From Moraxella lacunata (GTDB taxonomy: Bacteria > Pseudomonadota > Gammaproteobacteria > Pseudomonadales > Moraxellaceae): a stretch of 32,242 nt of DNA. Position 1 is the first letter of the stretch. The number at the start of each line of letters is the position of its first letter. This document shows, in pieces, positions 13,021-20,562 of the stretch. The DNA is taken from positions 1-32,242 of the forward strand of contig NZ_MXAN01000049.1 of the NCBI RefSeq assembly GCF_002027545.1. The letters are read 5' to 3'. The translations under genes and the position numbers were made by a program. Under the pieces are notes generated by a model. The model did not search any database. It had not been told where the DNA came from and was given only the letters and a program-made list of their open reading frames with translations.

Positions 13021-13359
13021 ATGAGTGCATTAAATAAAGCCCAACTATTAGCCATCATCTGTGTGAGCGAGCCACTTGTGCTAAAAGACGTGGACGGCAT
13101 TGGCGAGATTTATATCAAAAGACTGACCGTGTCAGACCAAGGCGAGATTGCCAAAAAAGCAGATGCTAATGATAACGTCGGCTCAGGACTGGTCATGATT
13201 GCCCACTGTGTGTGCGACAAAGACGGCAAACGTCTGTTTGCTGATGGCGATATCAAGCAGTTAGGGACGATGAGTGCCAGCCACATGACCGCCCTAGTAA
13301 CCGCTATTAGTGAAGTTAATGGCTTTGATGACAAGCTAGCCGACATTAAAAAAAACTAA
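13021..13359 (+). CDS. Tail assembly chaperone, short form (lambda gpG-like)
   Basis: 112 residues, no recognised motif beyond position: KAQLLAIICVSEPLVLKDVDGIGEIYIKRLTVSDQGEIAKKADAND is typical of tail assembly chaperones, which bind the tape measure protein before tube polymerisation. AAGGA precedes ATG 13021. The frame ends at AAAAAAAACTAA, a slippery run; a -1 shift there joins it to the following frame (13356-13691) without an intervening stop. This reproduces the gpG/gpGT pair of lambda. Confidence 0.85.
   Translation: MSALNKAQLLAIICVSEPLVLKDVDGIGEIYIKRLTVSDQGEIAKKADANDNVGSGLVMIAHCVCDKDGKRLFADGDIKQLGTMSASHMTALVTAISEVNGFDDKLADIKKN
13350..13356 (+). promoter_or_regulatory. -1 programmed frameshift site A AAA AAC
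   Basis: An eight-A run (13348-13355) ends the chaperone frame as AAA AAA AAC TAA. The heptamer A AAA AAC at 13350-13356 fits X XXY YYZ slippage by one base. The new frame reads KKKLIADKDRRFLFKLASHLG with no stop and continues to 13691. No obvious pseudoknot was seen downstream; a weak AATCG/CGATT stem is possible. Confidence 0.75.
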
Positions 13360-13691
13360 TCGCCGATAAAGACCGCCGATTTTTGTTTAAATTGGCGTCT
13401 CATTTGGGAAAGACGGTGGGCGAGCTTGAACGCACGCTCACGGTGGCAGAATTTGCCGAGTGGGTCGCTTATGATGAGCTAGACCCTATCGGTGGGTATC
13501 GCACCGATTTGGGCTTTGCTCTGCTCGCCTATATGCAAGCAGGGGATAAAGACAAATCAGTGCATGATTTTCTCATCATTGACCCAAACCCGATGACTGA
13601 TGATGACAAAGAAGCCTTTGAGCGAGAAAAATTAGAAGCCCAAGCCCGACAAGAAGTGGGGGCGATGATAGCGATGTTTAATCGCACTTGA
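13356..13691 (+). CDS. Tail assembly chaperone, frameshift extension (gpT-like)
   Basis: About 112 codons in the -1 frame. It reads LIADKDRRFLFKLASHLGKTVGELERTLTVAEFAEWVAYDELDPIGGYRTD, the helical TVxEL...l...E..eW.ay..l.P.G..R.d pattern seen in the T part of gpGT-type chaperones. The only independent start (TTG 13383) lacks a ribosome binding site, so expression as a fusion with 13021-13359 is far more likely. The fused protein would be about 223 residues and should bind the tape measure and tail tube during assembly. Confidence 0.8.
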   Translation, partial: LIADKDRRFLFKLASHLGKTVGELERTLTVAEFAEWVAYDELDPIGGYRTDLGFALLAYMQAGDKDKSVHDFLIIDPNPMTDDDKEAFEREKLEAQARQEVGAMIAMFNRT

Positions 13692-13736
13692 TTTTAGCCC
13701 TAAAAAGCCTTATGATAAAGCTAAGGAGATGACACC

Positions 13737-13910
13737 ATGATAATTCTATTATTTGTTGCTGTTTGGTTGATTGGGGCGATTGGCTTTGGCGTTTTATGTA
13801 CGTTTGTCGGTGGCTTTGTTCGCCCCCATGACGATGTCGGCATGTGGATTGGGCTTGTGTTATCCGCAGTTATTTATGTCGTGGCTACCATGATGTGGCT
13901 ACTCATCTAA
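13737..13910 (+). CDS. Small two-span membrane protein (unknown)
   Basis: 57 residues with AGGAG at good spacing before ATG 13737. Two hydrophobic spans (IILLFVAVWLIGAIGFGVLCTFVGG and WIGLVLSAVIYVVATMMWLLI) flank a short loop VRPHDDVG. No family recognised. It sits between tail chaperones and tape measure, where tailed phages have no conserved membrane gene, so it is probably a moron. A terminator follows at once. Confidence 0.6.
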   Translation: MIILLFVAVWLIGAIGFGVLCTFVGGFVRPHDDVGMWIGLVLSAVIYVVATMMWLLI

Positions 13911-13932
13911 AATCAATACCTGTATTCATCTT

Positions 13933-13955
13933 AACCGCCTTTTGGCGGTTTTTTA
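13933..13955 (+). terminator. Terminator just before the tape measure gene
   Basis: AACCGCC-TTTT-GGCGGTT (13933-13950) with a long T-tract and TTGGAAAAATTA, then ATG 13968. Part of the recurring hairpin + TTTTTTATTGG arrangement. Confidence 0.75.
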
Positions 13956-13967
13956 TTGGAAAAATTA

Positions 13968-16900
13968 ATGGCTGTCGTTTCAAAATTACAAATCGTCCTA
14001 GAAGCCACTACTGATGCCTTTAATCGCAGTCTCAGTGGGGCAACCGATAAGTTAAAAATTTTTGGCGATAATGTCAAAAACAATGCCGAAAAACTAGAAA
14101 AATTTGCCAATCGCAATAAGCAAACATTTACCAAAATGGCACAAAGCTCAGCCGTGGCATTAGCGGCGATTGGTGCGGGGGTTACGAAGTCGGTAGAATC
14201 GGCGGTCAAATTTGAATCAGCGATGGCAGGGGTTAGAAAAGTCATTGACTTTGACACGCCCGAAGCCTTTAAGCAGATGGAAAAAGACATTTTGGCGATG
14301 AGTCAGCGGTTGCCCATGACTGCCGAAGGGCTTGCAAATATCATGGCAAGTGCAGGACAAGCAGGGATTGCCCAAGCGGATTTGGCACGCTTTACCGAGA
14401 CCGCCGCCAAAATGGGCGTGGCATTTGACATTACTGCCGAGCAAGCAGGGCAAGCGATGGCGGAAATGCGGGTGGCGTTTAATATGTCGCAATCAGAAGT
14501 TGAGACACTCGCGGACAAAATTAACTATCTGGGTAACACCAGTCCAAATAACGCCGCTAAAATCATGCAAATCACCCAAGCTGTGGGTGCGGTTGCCGAG
14601 CTTGGCGGTTTCGCCGCTGACCAAACCGCCGCCTTGGCGTCCGTGATTGTGGGTATAGACCCGTCCAATGTGGCAACAGGACTTAAAAACATCTCACTGC
14701 AACTGACCGCAGGGGAGAATGCAACCAAATCCCAACGAGTGGCATTTGAAAAACTGGGCTTATCTGCCGAAGATGTCGCCAAAAAAATGAAAGAAGATGC
14801 GGTCGGCACGTTAATGGAGATTACACGGCTCATTAGTGAGATCATTCCTGAACACGAACAGTCGGCAGTCTCTACCATGCTGGTCGGTCGTGAAGCCCTA
14901 CCTGTCTTTGCTCAGCTTATCCAAAACCAAGAAGTCGCCACACAAAAGCTGACAGACATGGGCGATGCGTCCAAATACGCAGGGTCAATGCTCAAAGAGT
15001 TTGAGAACATGGCAGGGACAAGCCAAGCTCAAATGCAACTTTTTAATAACAACATTGAAGCGGTCAAAATCGCCCTTGGCTCGGCTTTATTGCCTGCCAT
15101 TAATAGTATCATGCAAGCCTTAACCCCTGTGATAAAAGCCTTTGCCGAGTGGTCGAGCGAAAACCCAAAAATCGTTGCTACCATTGTTGCTGTTACTACG
15201 GCTGTGTTTGGGGTAGGTTTGGCAGTTGGCACAATAGGTCTTGCCATTCCTGCGGTGATAGCAGGTTTTGGACTTTTGGCAGGCGTTACCGCTCCTGTAT
15301 GGGGAACGGTTGCAGCGGTAATGGCGATTGGGACGGCATTAGTTGCTTTGGCGTTAAACTGGGAAGAGTTTAATGATGCCCTTGGCGAAATCTTGTACTA
15401 CATGGTTGAAGATGTCAAAGCCAAATGGCAAGCCATTAATGATGCGATTGGCGGTACAATTTATGAAATCGTCCAAAATGCTAAGCAAAAATGGGACGAG
15501 TTTTATACCGCTGTCGGTGGCACAACGGCAATGATTGTTGAAAATGCCGTGGGCAAATTTAATGAACTCAAAGCCAAAGCCAAATCAATATTTGACAGCC
15601 TGCCCGCCCCTGTTAAAACGGCATTGACTGTTATCGGTACGGTGGTCAGTACACAATTTGCCCTAATCAAAAACATCTTTACCACAACCTTTGCCATTAT
15701 CAAAGCCCTTGTGCGTGGGGATATGGACGGTGTGAAAAAAGCCATTAGCGATGGCATAAAAAACGCTTGGAATATTGTTAAAAGTGGTGTTACAAATATC
15801 GTAGGGGCGTTTAAAAATCTTGGCAGTCAGCTTATGCAAGCGGGGCGTGATGCGATACAAGGCTTTATCAATGGCGTAAAAGCAAAAATGAGCGAAGCCC
15901 TAAATGTCGCCCGTGATATGGCAAACAGCGTGGCAAGCACGGTCAAATCCGCCCTAAATATCCACTCCCCGTCTCGGGTCATGCGTGAACTGGGAGCATG
16001 GGCAGGCGAAGGCTTTGTATTGGGTGTGGGCGATAAAGTTGGCGATGCCAAACAAGTTGCCCAAAATCTAGCCAATGCTTTGACCAGCACCGTTGCCGAT
16101 TTGCACCGCCAAAACTTTATGCTTAAAAACCACGCCAATCCATTGGCGGAGTGGCAGTACAAAGTCCAGTTTGGCGAGCTTGCCGAGCTGACCGACAAGC
16201 AAAAAGCAAGGGTGCTAGAACTTGCCCGTGCCAATCTTGACCTTGCCAAATCTAACGACATCAATAAAAGTATCAGTGATGAGATTGCAAGCATTGATGA
16301 GAAGCTACAAACGCACGGCATGAACCGCTTGGAGATTTTGGAATGGCAAATCGCCAACACCGAAAAATACAGGGGGGCAAATGAAGAGTTGCTGGCAACG
16401 CTAAAAGACCAAATCCGAGTTGAAAGCGAGCTCAACCAACTGTTTAAAACTCGTGAGAAGTTAAAAGGCTATCAAGACAGCCTAGCCAAAAATACTTATC
16501 TGTATCGCACCAAAGGCGATAAGTACGCAGGCGAGCGGTGGGATTTATCGCAACAAGGCTTTGATGGTAAGTACATCGACCAGATGATTGAGACGTTACG
16601 CCAGTCTGATGTCATGTCCGCCATGGCAAATATGCCAAAAACGCTTACCATGCCTACCTTACAAAATAATAATTTGGGGTCAGCGGTAAGTAGTGCGGTA
16701 ACGGGCTATTTTGACCTAAAAAAACAGCTTGATGATAACCTAGCAATCATCAAAGAAGCCGAAAATGCCAAACTTATCACTGAGCAGGAGAGCCAACTTG
16801 CCCGACTAGAACAAGAAAAGGCATTTCACGAAGCACGGCAAAACTTGGTGTTGTCGGGTGGTGAGAACGTTGCCAAATCCTTAGCGGACAGCACAAAATC

Positions 16901-17411
16901 ACTTTTGGGCGAAAACTCAAAAGCCTATCGTGCTATGTTCGCCATCGAAAAAGGCTTTGCTATCGCTCGCTCGGTCATGGCGATACAACAAGCCATCGCA
17001 CTAGCGTCCGCCAACCCGTTTCCCATGAATTTAGGGGCAATGGCAACGGTGGCAAGTCAAGTGGCAAGTATCGTTGGTAACATCAAAGCGGTGCAAATGC
17101 CCGTGGGTCAAGCCCATGACGGTATCATGAGCGTGCCGAAAAGTGGAACGTGGAATTTGGAAAAGGGTGAGCGTGTATTGCCACGCCACACCGCCCAAAA
17201 CCTAGACCGCACGTTAAACAATTTGCAAGGTCGTGGTGAAACCAAGGTTATTATCAATAACTATACAGGCGAAAAAACAGACGTGCAACAAATGCCAAAT
17301 GGTGATATGATGGTAACTATTGGTAAGATGATTGATAATAAGGTGAATGCCACGGTCAATCAGCGTTTTATACAAGCACGCCGACAAGGCGGTGAACTTT
17401 ACGGGAGATAG
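13968..17411 (+). CDS. Tail tape measure protein (TP901 core type)
   Basis: 1147 residues from ATG 13968. An N-terminal coiled region is followed by the TP901 core (about residues 80-350): FESAMAGVRKVIDF, MSQRLPMTAEGLANIMASAGQAGIAQADLARFTETAAKMGVAFD, NAAKIMQITQAVGAVAELGGF, EQSAVSTMLVGREALPVF. Two long hydrophobic stretches follow (about 395-470), then helical repeats, a SPSRVMRELGAWAGEGFVLGV motif common in these proteins, and coiled coils. The C-terminus PVGQAHDGIMSVPKSGTWNLEKGERVLP is also typical. The length sets the tail length, so by the usual rule of about 1.5 angstrom per residue the tail would be roughly 170 nm. A few TTG/ATG codons upstream are ignored because they lie in the terminator T-tract. 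Confidence 0.95.
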   Translation: MAVVSKLQIVLEATTDAFNRSLSGATDKLKIFGDNVKNNAEKLEKFANRNKQTFTKMAQSSAVALAAIGAGVTKSVESAVKFESAMAGVRKVIDFDTPEAFKQMEKDILAMSQRLPMTAEGLANIMASAGQAGIAQADLARFTETAAKMGVAFDITAEQAGQAMAEMRVAFNMSQSEVETLADKINYLGNTSPNNAAKIMQITQAVGAVAELGGFAADQTAALASVIVGIDPSNVATGLKNISLQLTAGENATKSQRVAFEKLGLSAEDVAKKMKEDAVGTLMEITRLISEIIPEHEQSAVSTMLVGREALPVFAQLIQNQEVATQKLTDMGDASKYAGSMLKEFENMAGTSQAQMQLFNNNIEAVKIALGSALLPAINSIMQALTPVIKAFAEWSSENPKIVATIVAVTTAVFGVGLAVGTIGLAIPAVIAGFGLLAGVTAPVWGTVAAVMAIGTALVALALNWEEFNDALGEILYYMVEDVKAKWQAINDAIGGTIYEIVQNAKQKWDEFYTAVGGTTAMIVENAVGKFNELKAKAKSIFDSLPAPVKTALTVIGTVVSTQFALIKNIFTTTFAIIKALVRGDMDGVKKAISDGIKNAWNIVKSGVTNIVGAFKNLGSQLMQAGRDAIQGFINGVKAKMSEALNVARDMANSVASTVKSALNIHSPSRVMRELGAWAGEGFVLGVGDKVGDAKQVAQNLANALTSTVADLHRQNFMLKNHANPLAEWQYKVQFGELAELTDKQKARVLELARANLDLAKSNDINKSISDEIASIDEKLQTHGMNRLEILEWQIANTEKYRGANEELLATLKDQIRVESELNQLFKTREKLKGYQDSLAKNTYLYRTKGDKYAGERWDLSQQGFDGKYIDQMIETLRQSDVMSAMANMPKTLTMPTLQNNNLGSAVSSAVTGYFDLKKQLDDNLAIIKEAENAKLITEQESQLARLEQEKAFHEARQNLVLSGGENVAKSLADSTKSLLGENSKAYRAMFAIEKGFAIARSVMAIQQAIALASANPFPMNLGAMATVASQVASIVGNIKAVQMPVGQAHDGIMSVPKSGTWNLEKGERVLPRHTAQNLDRTLNNLQGRGETKVIINNYTGEKTDVQQMPNGDMMVTIGKMIDNKVNATVNQRFIQARRQGGELYGR

Positions 17412-17412
17412 T

Positions 17413-17667
17413 ATGAAAGAAGAATATGTTCAAGCATTGGCTAATGGTATTGTCAATCCAATTGCCAAACAATTGCACGCAAATAGCTTGGTTGGTGCTG
17501 GCTCAATTGCTTACTTAGCTGAAAAAGGCGTTATTGATTTAGATGATTATCTAAAATATATGAATAGCCTAAAAGACAGCTTGTTGCAAGCAGATGACTA
17601 TGACTCAGATACCAAGGAAGCTATTAAACAAGAATTTGATTTTTACCAAAATAAACTCAAAATATAA
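17413..17667 (+). CDS. Small unknown protein after the tape measure
   Basis: 84 residues from ATG 17413, with GGGAG 5 bases before it and the tape measure stop just ahead. MKEEYVQALANGIVNPIAKQLHANSLVGAGSIAYLAEKGVIDLDDYLKYMNSL...: helical, acidic, no membrane span. I do not recognise a family. Compact coupling to the tape measure gene suggests a tail or lysogeny-neutral accessory role. A terminator follows at 17681. Confidence 0.6.
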   Translation: MKEEYVQALANGIVNPIAKQLHANSLVGAGSIAYLAEKGVIDLDDYLKYMNSLKDSLLQADDYDSDTKEAIKQEFDFYQNKLKI

Positions 17668-17680
17668 ACCAAATCACACA

Positions 17681-17707
17681 AACCTACCGATATTGGTAGG
17701 TTTTTTG
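17681..17707 (+). terminator. Terminator before the minor tail protein M gene
   Basis: AACCTACC (17681-17688) pairs with GGTAGGTT (17695-17702), then TTTTGTTGG and ATG 17720, 12 bases after the T-tract. Confidence 0.75.
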
Positions 17708-17719
17708 TTGGGGTAAAGA

Positions 17720-18049
17720 ATGAAAACCTTCAAATGGAAAATGAACATGGGAGCGTCCGCCAATGTTCGTCATAACGTTACCAAAACCCAATTTAATGAT
17801 GGCTACGCTCAGCGAGTAAGCCACGGTATCAATAATAAACGCACCGATTGGAGCGGTAGCAAAACAGGCGATTTTGATACCGTCATCAAACCCATTATTG
17901 TATTTCTTGATGAACACAAAGGCACAATCCCTTTTCTTTGGACTGACCCGCTTGGCAATACCCACAAATATGTCTGCGACAGCTACCCCATTAAACAGCG
18001 GGTCGGCAATTTTTGGCAGATTGATTTAAAATTTGAACAAGTTTTTTAA
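17720..18049 (+). CDS. Minor tail protein M-like
   Basis: 109 residues. TFKWKMNMGASANVRHNVTKTQFNDGYAQRVSHGINNKRTDWSG is the lambda M (Phage_min_tail) opening (f.w....s...p.v....fGdGY.qr...Gin). It continues TIPFLWTDPLGNTHKYVCDSY and FWQIDLKFEQVF (f.W..p.g....y.c..........w.l...feqv.). In lambda, M acts with L, K and I in building the tail tip complex. The gene order M, L, K, I, J is conserved here, with small unknown genes inserted. Confidence 0.88.
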   Translation: MKTFKWKMNMGASANVRHNVTKTQFNDGYAQRVSHGINNKRTDWSGSKTGDFDTVIKPIIVFLDEHKGTIPFLWTDPLGNTHKYVCDSYPIKQRVGNFWQIDLKFEQVF

Positions 18050-18054
18050 CCCAC

Positions 18055-18079
18055 GCCCTTCTTAATCAAGGGCTTTTTT
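18055..18079 (+). terminator. Terminator after the M-like gene
   Basis: GCCCTT (18055-18060) pairs with AAGGGC (18068-18073) followed by six T, ending 13 bases before ATG 18093. Confidence 0.7.
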
Positions 18080-18092
18080 AATGGAGTACGCA

Positions 18093-18500
18093 ATGACAAA
18101 CCACACTCAAAACCTAACCACCCTAAACCGCACCGAAGCCCAAATCCTACAAGCCTTTATTTGGCAAATGGACACTTGGCAAAGTCAATATGGCGAAAAA
18201 GCTGACACAGTAGAAATCGTGTATTTCCCCGAAGATGAAGGCTTTGATGTGTTTAACAACGAACCTAATCACGGCATTATCAAACGCACCCGCACGACTG
18301 TATTCCGTGCCGACATTGTCTCTTGGGCGAATAATCAGCTCAAACAACTACAAGGTTTTGGCAATGAAAATACCGTAACCGCTTTTGTGGTGTCTTATAA
18401 AAATGGCGAGTATGGCGTTTTGGTTGAAACTGTGCCAACAGCAAGTCTGACAGACGAAACCGAGCCAAAAGTCGAATCAGCTGACGAAAACCAAGCGTAA
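18093..18500 (+). CDS. Unknown phage protein between tail genes M and L
   Basis: 135 residues. ATG 18093 was chosen over 18081 because GGAG (18083-18086) lies 6 bases before it and the upstream ATG overlaps that site. The protein has an N-terminal helix region (NRTEAQILQAFIWQMDTWQSQYG), a middle VEIVYFPEDEGFDVF...RTTVFRADIVSWANNQL, a beta-like TVTAFVVSYKNGEYGVLVETV and an acidic disordered tail. No membrane span, no recognised family. It may be a tail accessory protein or cargo. Confidence 0.6.
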   Translation: MTNHTQNLTTLNRTEAQILQAFIWQMDTWQSQYGEKADTVEIVYFPEDEGFDVFNNEPNHGIIKRTRTTVFRADIVSWANNQLKQLQGFGNENTVTAFVVSYKNGEYGVLVETVPTASLTDETEPKVESADENQA

Positions 18501-18520
18501 TCAAAACTTGTGGGGCAAAT

Positions 18521-19234
18521 ATGAGTTTAACCGCCGATTTTCAAAAATTGTCCGTAGATGGGCTTGTTACCTTGTTTGAACTGGACGCAAGTAAACTGGG
18601 TGCTGGCATTTTACGCTTTCACGGGCATAATCACGACAAAAATGATGGCGTGATTGTCTTTCGTGGCAAAGCGTACAACCCCCAAGCTCTGTCTGTTACA
18701 GGGCTTGAAATGCGGTCAGACGGCAGAGCAAGCACGCCGACCCTAACCCTTGCCAATAACATCGCAGGGGTGCAAGGTGCGGTGTCGGCGTATTGCTTGC
18801 AGTTTAGCGACTTTGCAGGAGCAAAACTTACCGTCATCACCACCCTTGCCAAATATCTAGATGCGGTTAATTTTGACGGTGGCAACCCTACCGCCAGCGA
18901 TGAATGTAAAGAACAGCTGTGGTTTGTGGAACAAAAAACATCAGAAAATGCCCAGCAAGTTACCTTTGAATTATCCAACCCTATTGACCTTGAAGGCTTA
19001 AAAATCCCCGTCAGAGAGATTACCAATTATTGTCACTGGGCGGTTGTGGGTAAATATCGTGGCGAAGAATGCGGCTATACAGGGGCGACAATGTTTGACG
19101 AAAACGACAAGCCTACCGACAACCCCATTTTGGATAAATGTGGCGGACGTATGAAATCGTGCGTGTGCCGTTTTGGAAAAAATAAGCCCTTGCCCTTTGG
19201 CGGTTGTCCTGCTAGTAGTCTAATTGGTTCATAG
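18521..19234 (+). CDS. Minor tail protein L-like (iron-sulfur type)
   Basis: 237 residues matching the lambda gpL family. LTADFQKLSVDGLVTLFELDASKLGAGILRFHGH, FRGKAYNPQALSVTGLEMRSDGRASTPTLTLAN and YCHWAVVGKYRGEECGYTG lead to a Cys-rich C-terminus: DKCGGRMKSCVCRFG...LPFGGCP. Lambda gpL binds a [4Fe-4S] cluster through C-terminal cysteines, and the cysteine set here (EEC, DKC, SCVC, GGC) suits that. It belongs to the tail tip complex. The start is ATG 18521. Confidence 0.9.
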   Translation: MSLTADFQKLSVDGLVTLFELDASKLGAGILRFHGHNHDKNDGVIVFRGKAYNPQALSVTGLEMRSDGRASTPTLTLANNIAGVQGAVSAYCLQFSDFAGAKLTVITTLAKYLDAVNFDGGNPTASDECKEQLWFVEQKTSENAQQVTFELSNPIDLEGLKIPVREITNYCHWAVVGKYRGEECGYTGATMFDENDKPTDNPILDKCGGRMKSCVCRFGKNKPLPFGGCPASSLIGS

Positions 19235-19242
19235 GAGTTAAG

Positions 19243-20034
19243 ATGAAATTAACCAAACAATTAAAAGCCGACATCATCTCCCACGCCTTAGACTGCTACC
19301 CTGCTGAGTGCTGTGGGCTAATTGTGGATAAAAAGTACATACCTTGCACCAATAAGGCAACCGATGATGAGCAGTTTATCCTTTGCCCCAAAGATTTTGC
19401 CCGTGCCGAGAGTATGGGGCAGATACAAGCCATCGTTCACAGTCATCCAGACGGTGGGGTCATGCCGTCTGATTTGGATAAATTACAAATTGAGCTACAT
19501 GGCGTGCCGTGGGTCATCGTGGCGGTGTCAAAACAAGATTATGGCGATGAACCTGCCTTTGGCATATATGAGCCGTGTGGGTACAGACCGCCACTTTTGG
19601 GGCGTGCTTATATCCACGGTGTTCAGGATTGTTATAGCTTGGTGCGTGATTATTACAGCCGTGAATTTGGCATTGATTTGCCAGACTTTGACCGCAGTGA
19701 TGCTTGGTGGGAAGACCCCAATCACGCCCCACTGTATGAGCAGAACTTTGAAAAAGCGGGCTTTGTGGTGGTGGACAAAAACCAACCGCAATACGGCGAT
19801 GTGCTACTGTGCCGTGTCGGACGCACGCACCATGTCAATCACGCCTTGATTTGGCTTGGCGATAATGGCACATTAAAAAGCGAAACCACACCGCCTGTCA
19901 TCGGTAACACCCTAATCTTGCACCACCCCTACGGACGGCAGTCCGTGCGTGAGATTTATGGCAAGGGGTGGGCGGATAGGACGGCGATGGTGGTGCGTCA
20001 TCATTCGTTTATGTCGTCTGCCCCCACGCTTTGA
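19243..20034 (+). CDS. Tail assembly protein K-like: JAMM plus NlpC/P60 peptidase
   Basis: 263 residues in two domains. The N-terminal JAB/MPN domain has E22 in YPAECCGLIV and the metal-binding HSHPDGGVMPSDLD (H66, H68, S76, D79), the full JAMM motif. The C-terminal NlpC/P60 domain has GVQDCYSLVRDYY (C130) and THHVNHALIWLGD (H200). This is the lambda gpK arrangement, needed for tail tip assembly and probably for opening the cell wall on entry. GGAG precedes ATG 19243. The last 26 bp overlap the opposing RHH gene. Confidence 0.92.
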   Translation: MKLTKQLKADIISHALDCYPAECCGLIVDKKYIPCTNKATDDEQFILCPKDFARAESMGQIQAIVHSHPDGGVMPSDLDKLQIELHGVPWVIVAVSKQDYGDEPAFGIYEPCGYRPPLLGRAYIHGVQDCYSLVRDYYSREFGIDLPDFDRSDAWWEDPNHAPLYEQNFEKAGFVVVDKNQPQYGDVLLCRVGRTHHVNHALIWLGDNGTLKSETTPPVIGNTLILHHPYGRQSVREIYGKGWADRTAMVVRHHSFMSSAPTL

Positions 20035-20206
20035 CAGCTTGCATGATGATGGCAGAGCGTGAAAGTCCTGTTTTTTCAGATAAAACGGTCAGCTCGTCAA
20101 TAAATTCGGTGGGAAACTTATAGCTTGCCACCTTTACGCCACGGCGTTTATCACTCTCACGCTGAGTTTCGGCACGGCTTTTTGGGGTTTTGACAATCTT
20201 AGGCAT
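20009..20206 (-). CDS. Ribbon-helix-helix DNA-binding protein
   Basis: 65 residues. A basic N-terminal arm (PKIVKTPKSRAETQRESDKRRG) precedes VKVASYKFPTEFIDELTVLSEKTGLSRSAIIMQAVKAW. That is a ribbon-helix-helix: beta strand, helix A with ELxxLSEKTG, turn GLSRSA, helix B. AAGGA precedes the ATG at good spacing. It is transcribed against the tail genes and overlaps the 3' end of the K-like gene. It lies directly downstream of a hydrophobic peptide gene of toxin type. It may repress its own promoter region or the opposing one that begins at 20207 (inference). The toxin-peptide/RHH pairing is not one I know. Confidence 0.75.
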   Translation of the reverse strand: MPKIVKTPKSRAETQRESDKRRGVKVASYKFPTEFIDELTVLSEKTGLSRSAIIMQAVKAWGQTT

Positions 20207-20235
20207 TTGACAAATCCTTACATTATTGGTAAGAT
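20207..20235 (+). promoter_or_regulatory. Plus-strand promoter, probable antisense RNA promoter
   Basis: TTGACA (20207-20212), 17-bp spacer, TAAGAT (20230-20235). It touches the start codon of the RHH gene on the other strand and points at the small hydrophobic peptide gene, so its transcript would be antisense to the peptide mRNA. Confidence 0.5.
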
Positions 20236-20241
20236 AATCAT

Positions 20242-20420
20242 AAGTTTTAGGAGCGGGGCGGTGTGCTTGCCCACCGCCCCAGCCTTTACAGGCTACCTGC
20301 TGTTAGTAAGCGTTGTTGCTTAGTAGTAGCAGGATAACAATGATGATAACTTTGAAGAGCGTTTTCATTGTCTTATCTCCTAAGGTCGCCACCACTTGAC
20401 TAGGTCGGTGGCGGATAACC
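20242..20420 (+). ncRNA. Putative antisense antitoxin RNA (Sib-like)
   Basis: Inferred transcript from the promoter at 20207-20235. It would pass through the stem GGGGCGGTG/CACCGCCCC (20255-20280), cover the complement of the peptide gene (20303-20368) and its ribosome binding site. It might end near the stem CGCCACC/GGTGGCG (about 20387-20416). No strong T-tract follows, so the 3' end is a guess. Sib RNAs in E. coli cover the ibs gene in the same antisense way. Confidence 0.35.
20303..20368 (-). CDS. Ibs-like hydrophobic toxin peptide (type I toxin-antitoxin)
   Basis: 21 residues from ATG 20368-20366, with TTAGGAG (good spacing) upstream. The sequence starts MKTLFK and ends VIIIVILLLLSNNAY. 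Compared with IbsC (MMRLVIILIVLLLISFSAY), the last 15 residues match at nine positions, including the VII, LLL, S and terminal AY. Ibs peptides insert in the inner membrane and depolarise it, and are held off by antisense Sib RNA. A promoter lies about 90 bp upstream (20463-20491) giving a long structured 5' UTR, and an opposing promoter lies downstream. The gene is embedded in the tail operon on the opposite strand. A strong stem without a T-tract follows (20255-20280). Confidence 0.7.
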   Translation of the reverse strand: MKTLFKVIIIVILLLLSNNAY

Positions 20421-20462
20421 TATCAGGCTTGGGTGTCCTACCACCCTTGCTTGATGGTTTAT

Positions 20463-20491
20463 ATTATAGTTTAAACTACATTAAAAGTCAG
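20463..20491 (-). promoter_or_regulatory. Promoter of the Ibs-like peptide / RHH transcript
   Basis: On the minus strand: CTGACT (20491-20486), 17-bp spacer, TATAAT (20468-20463). Start near 20456 leaves an 88-base leader containing GGGTG/CACCC and CGCCACC/GGTGGCG stems, then AGGAG. The sequence to its right (20492-20560) is very A/T-rich with no gene. Confidence 0.55.
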
Positions 20492-20562
20492 GTAATTATT
20501 GCAATTTATTATAAAATTGTTGTGATTATTTGACTTTTTGTTATCCAAAATAAAAGATTTTT

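Noticed and set aside
13383..13691. Second chaperone as an independently started gene
   Set aside because: TTG 13383 has no ribosome binding site, while a slippery A-run joins the frame to the first chaperone without a stop.
20009..20206. Naming the RHH protein an Aca (anti-CRISPR-associated) regulator
   Set aside because: The described Aca proteins I know are mostly helix-turn-helix, and its neighbour is a toxin-like peptide, not an anti-CRISPR protein.
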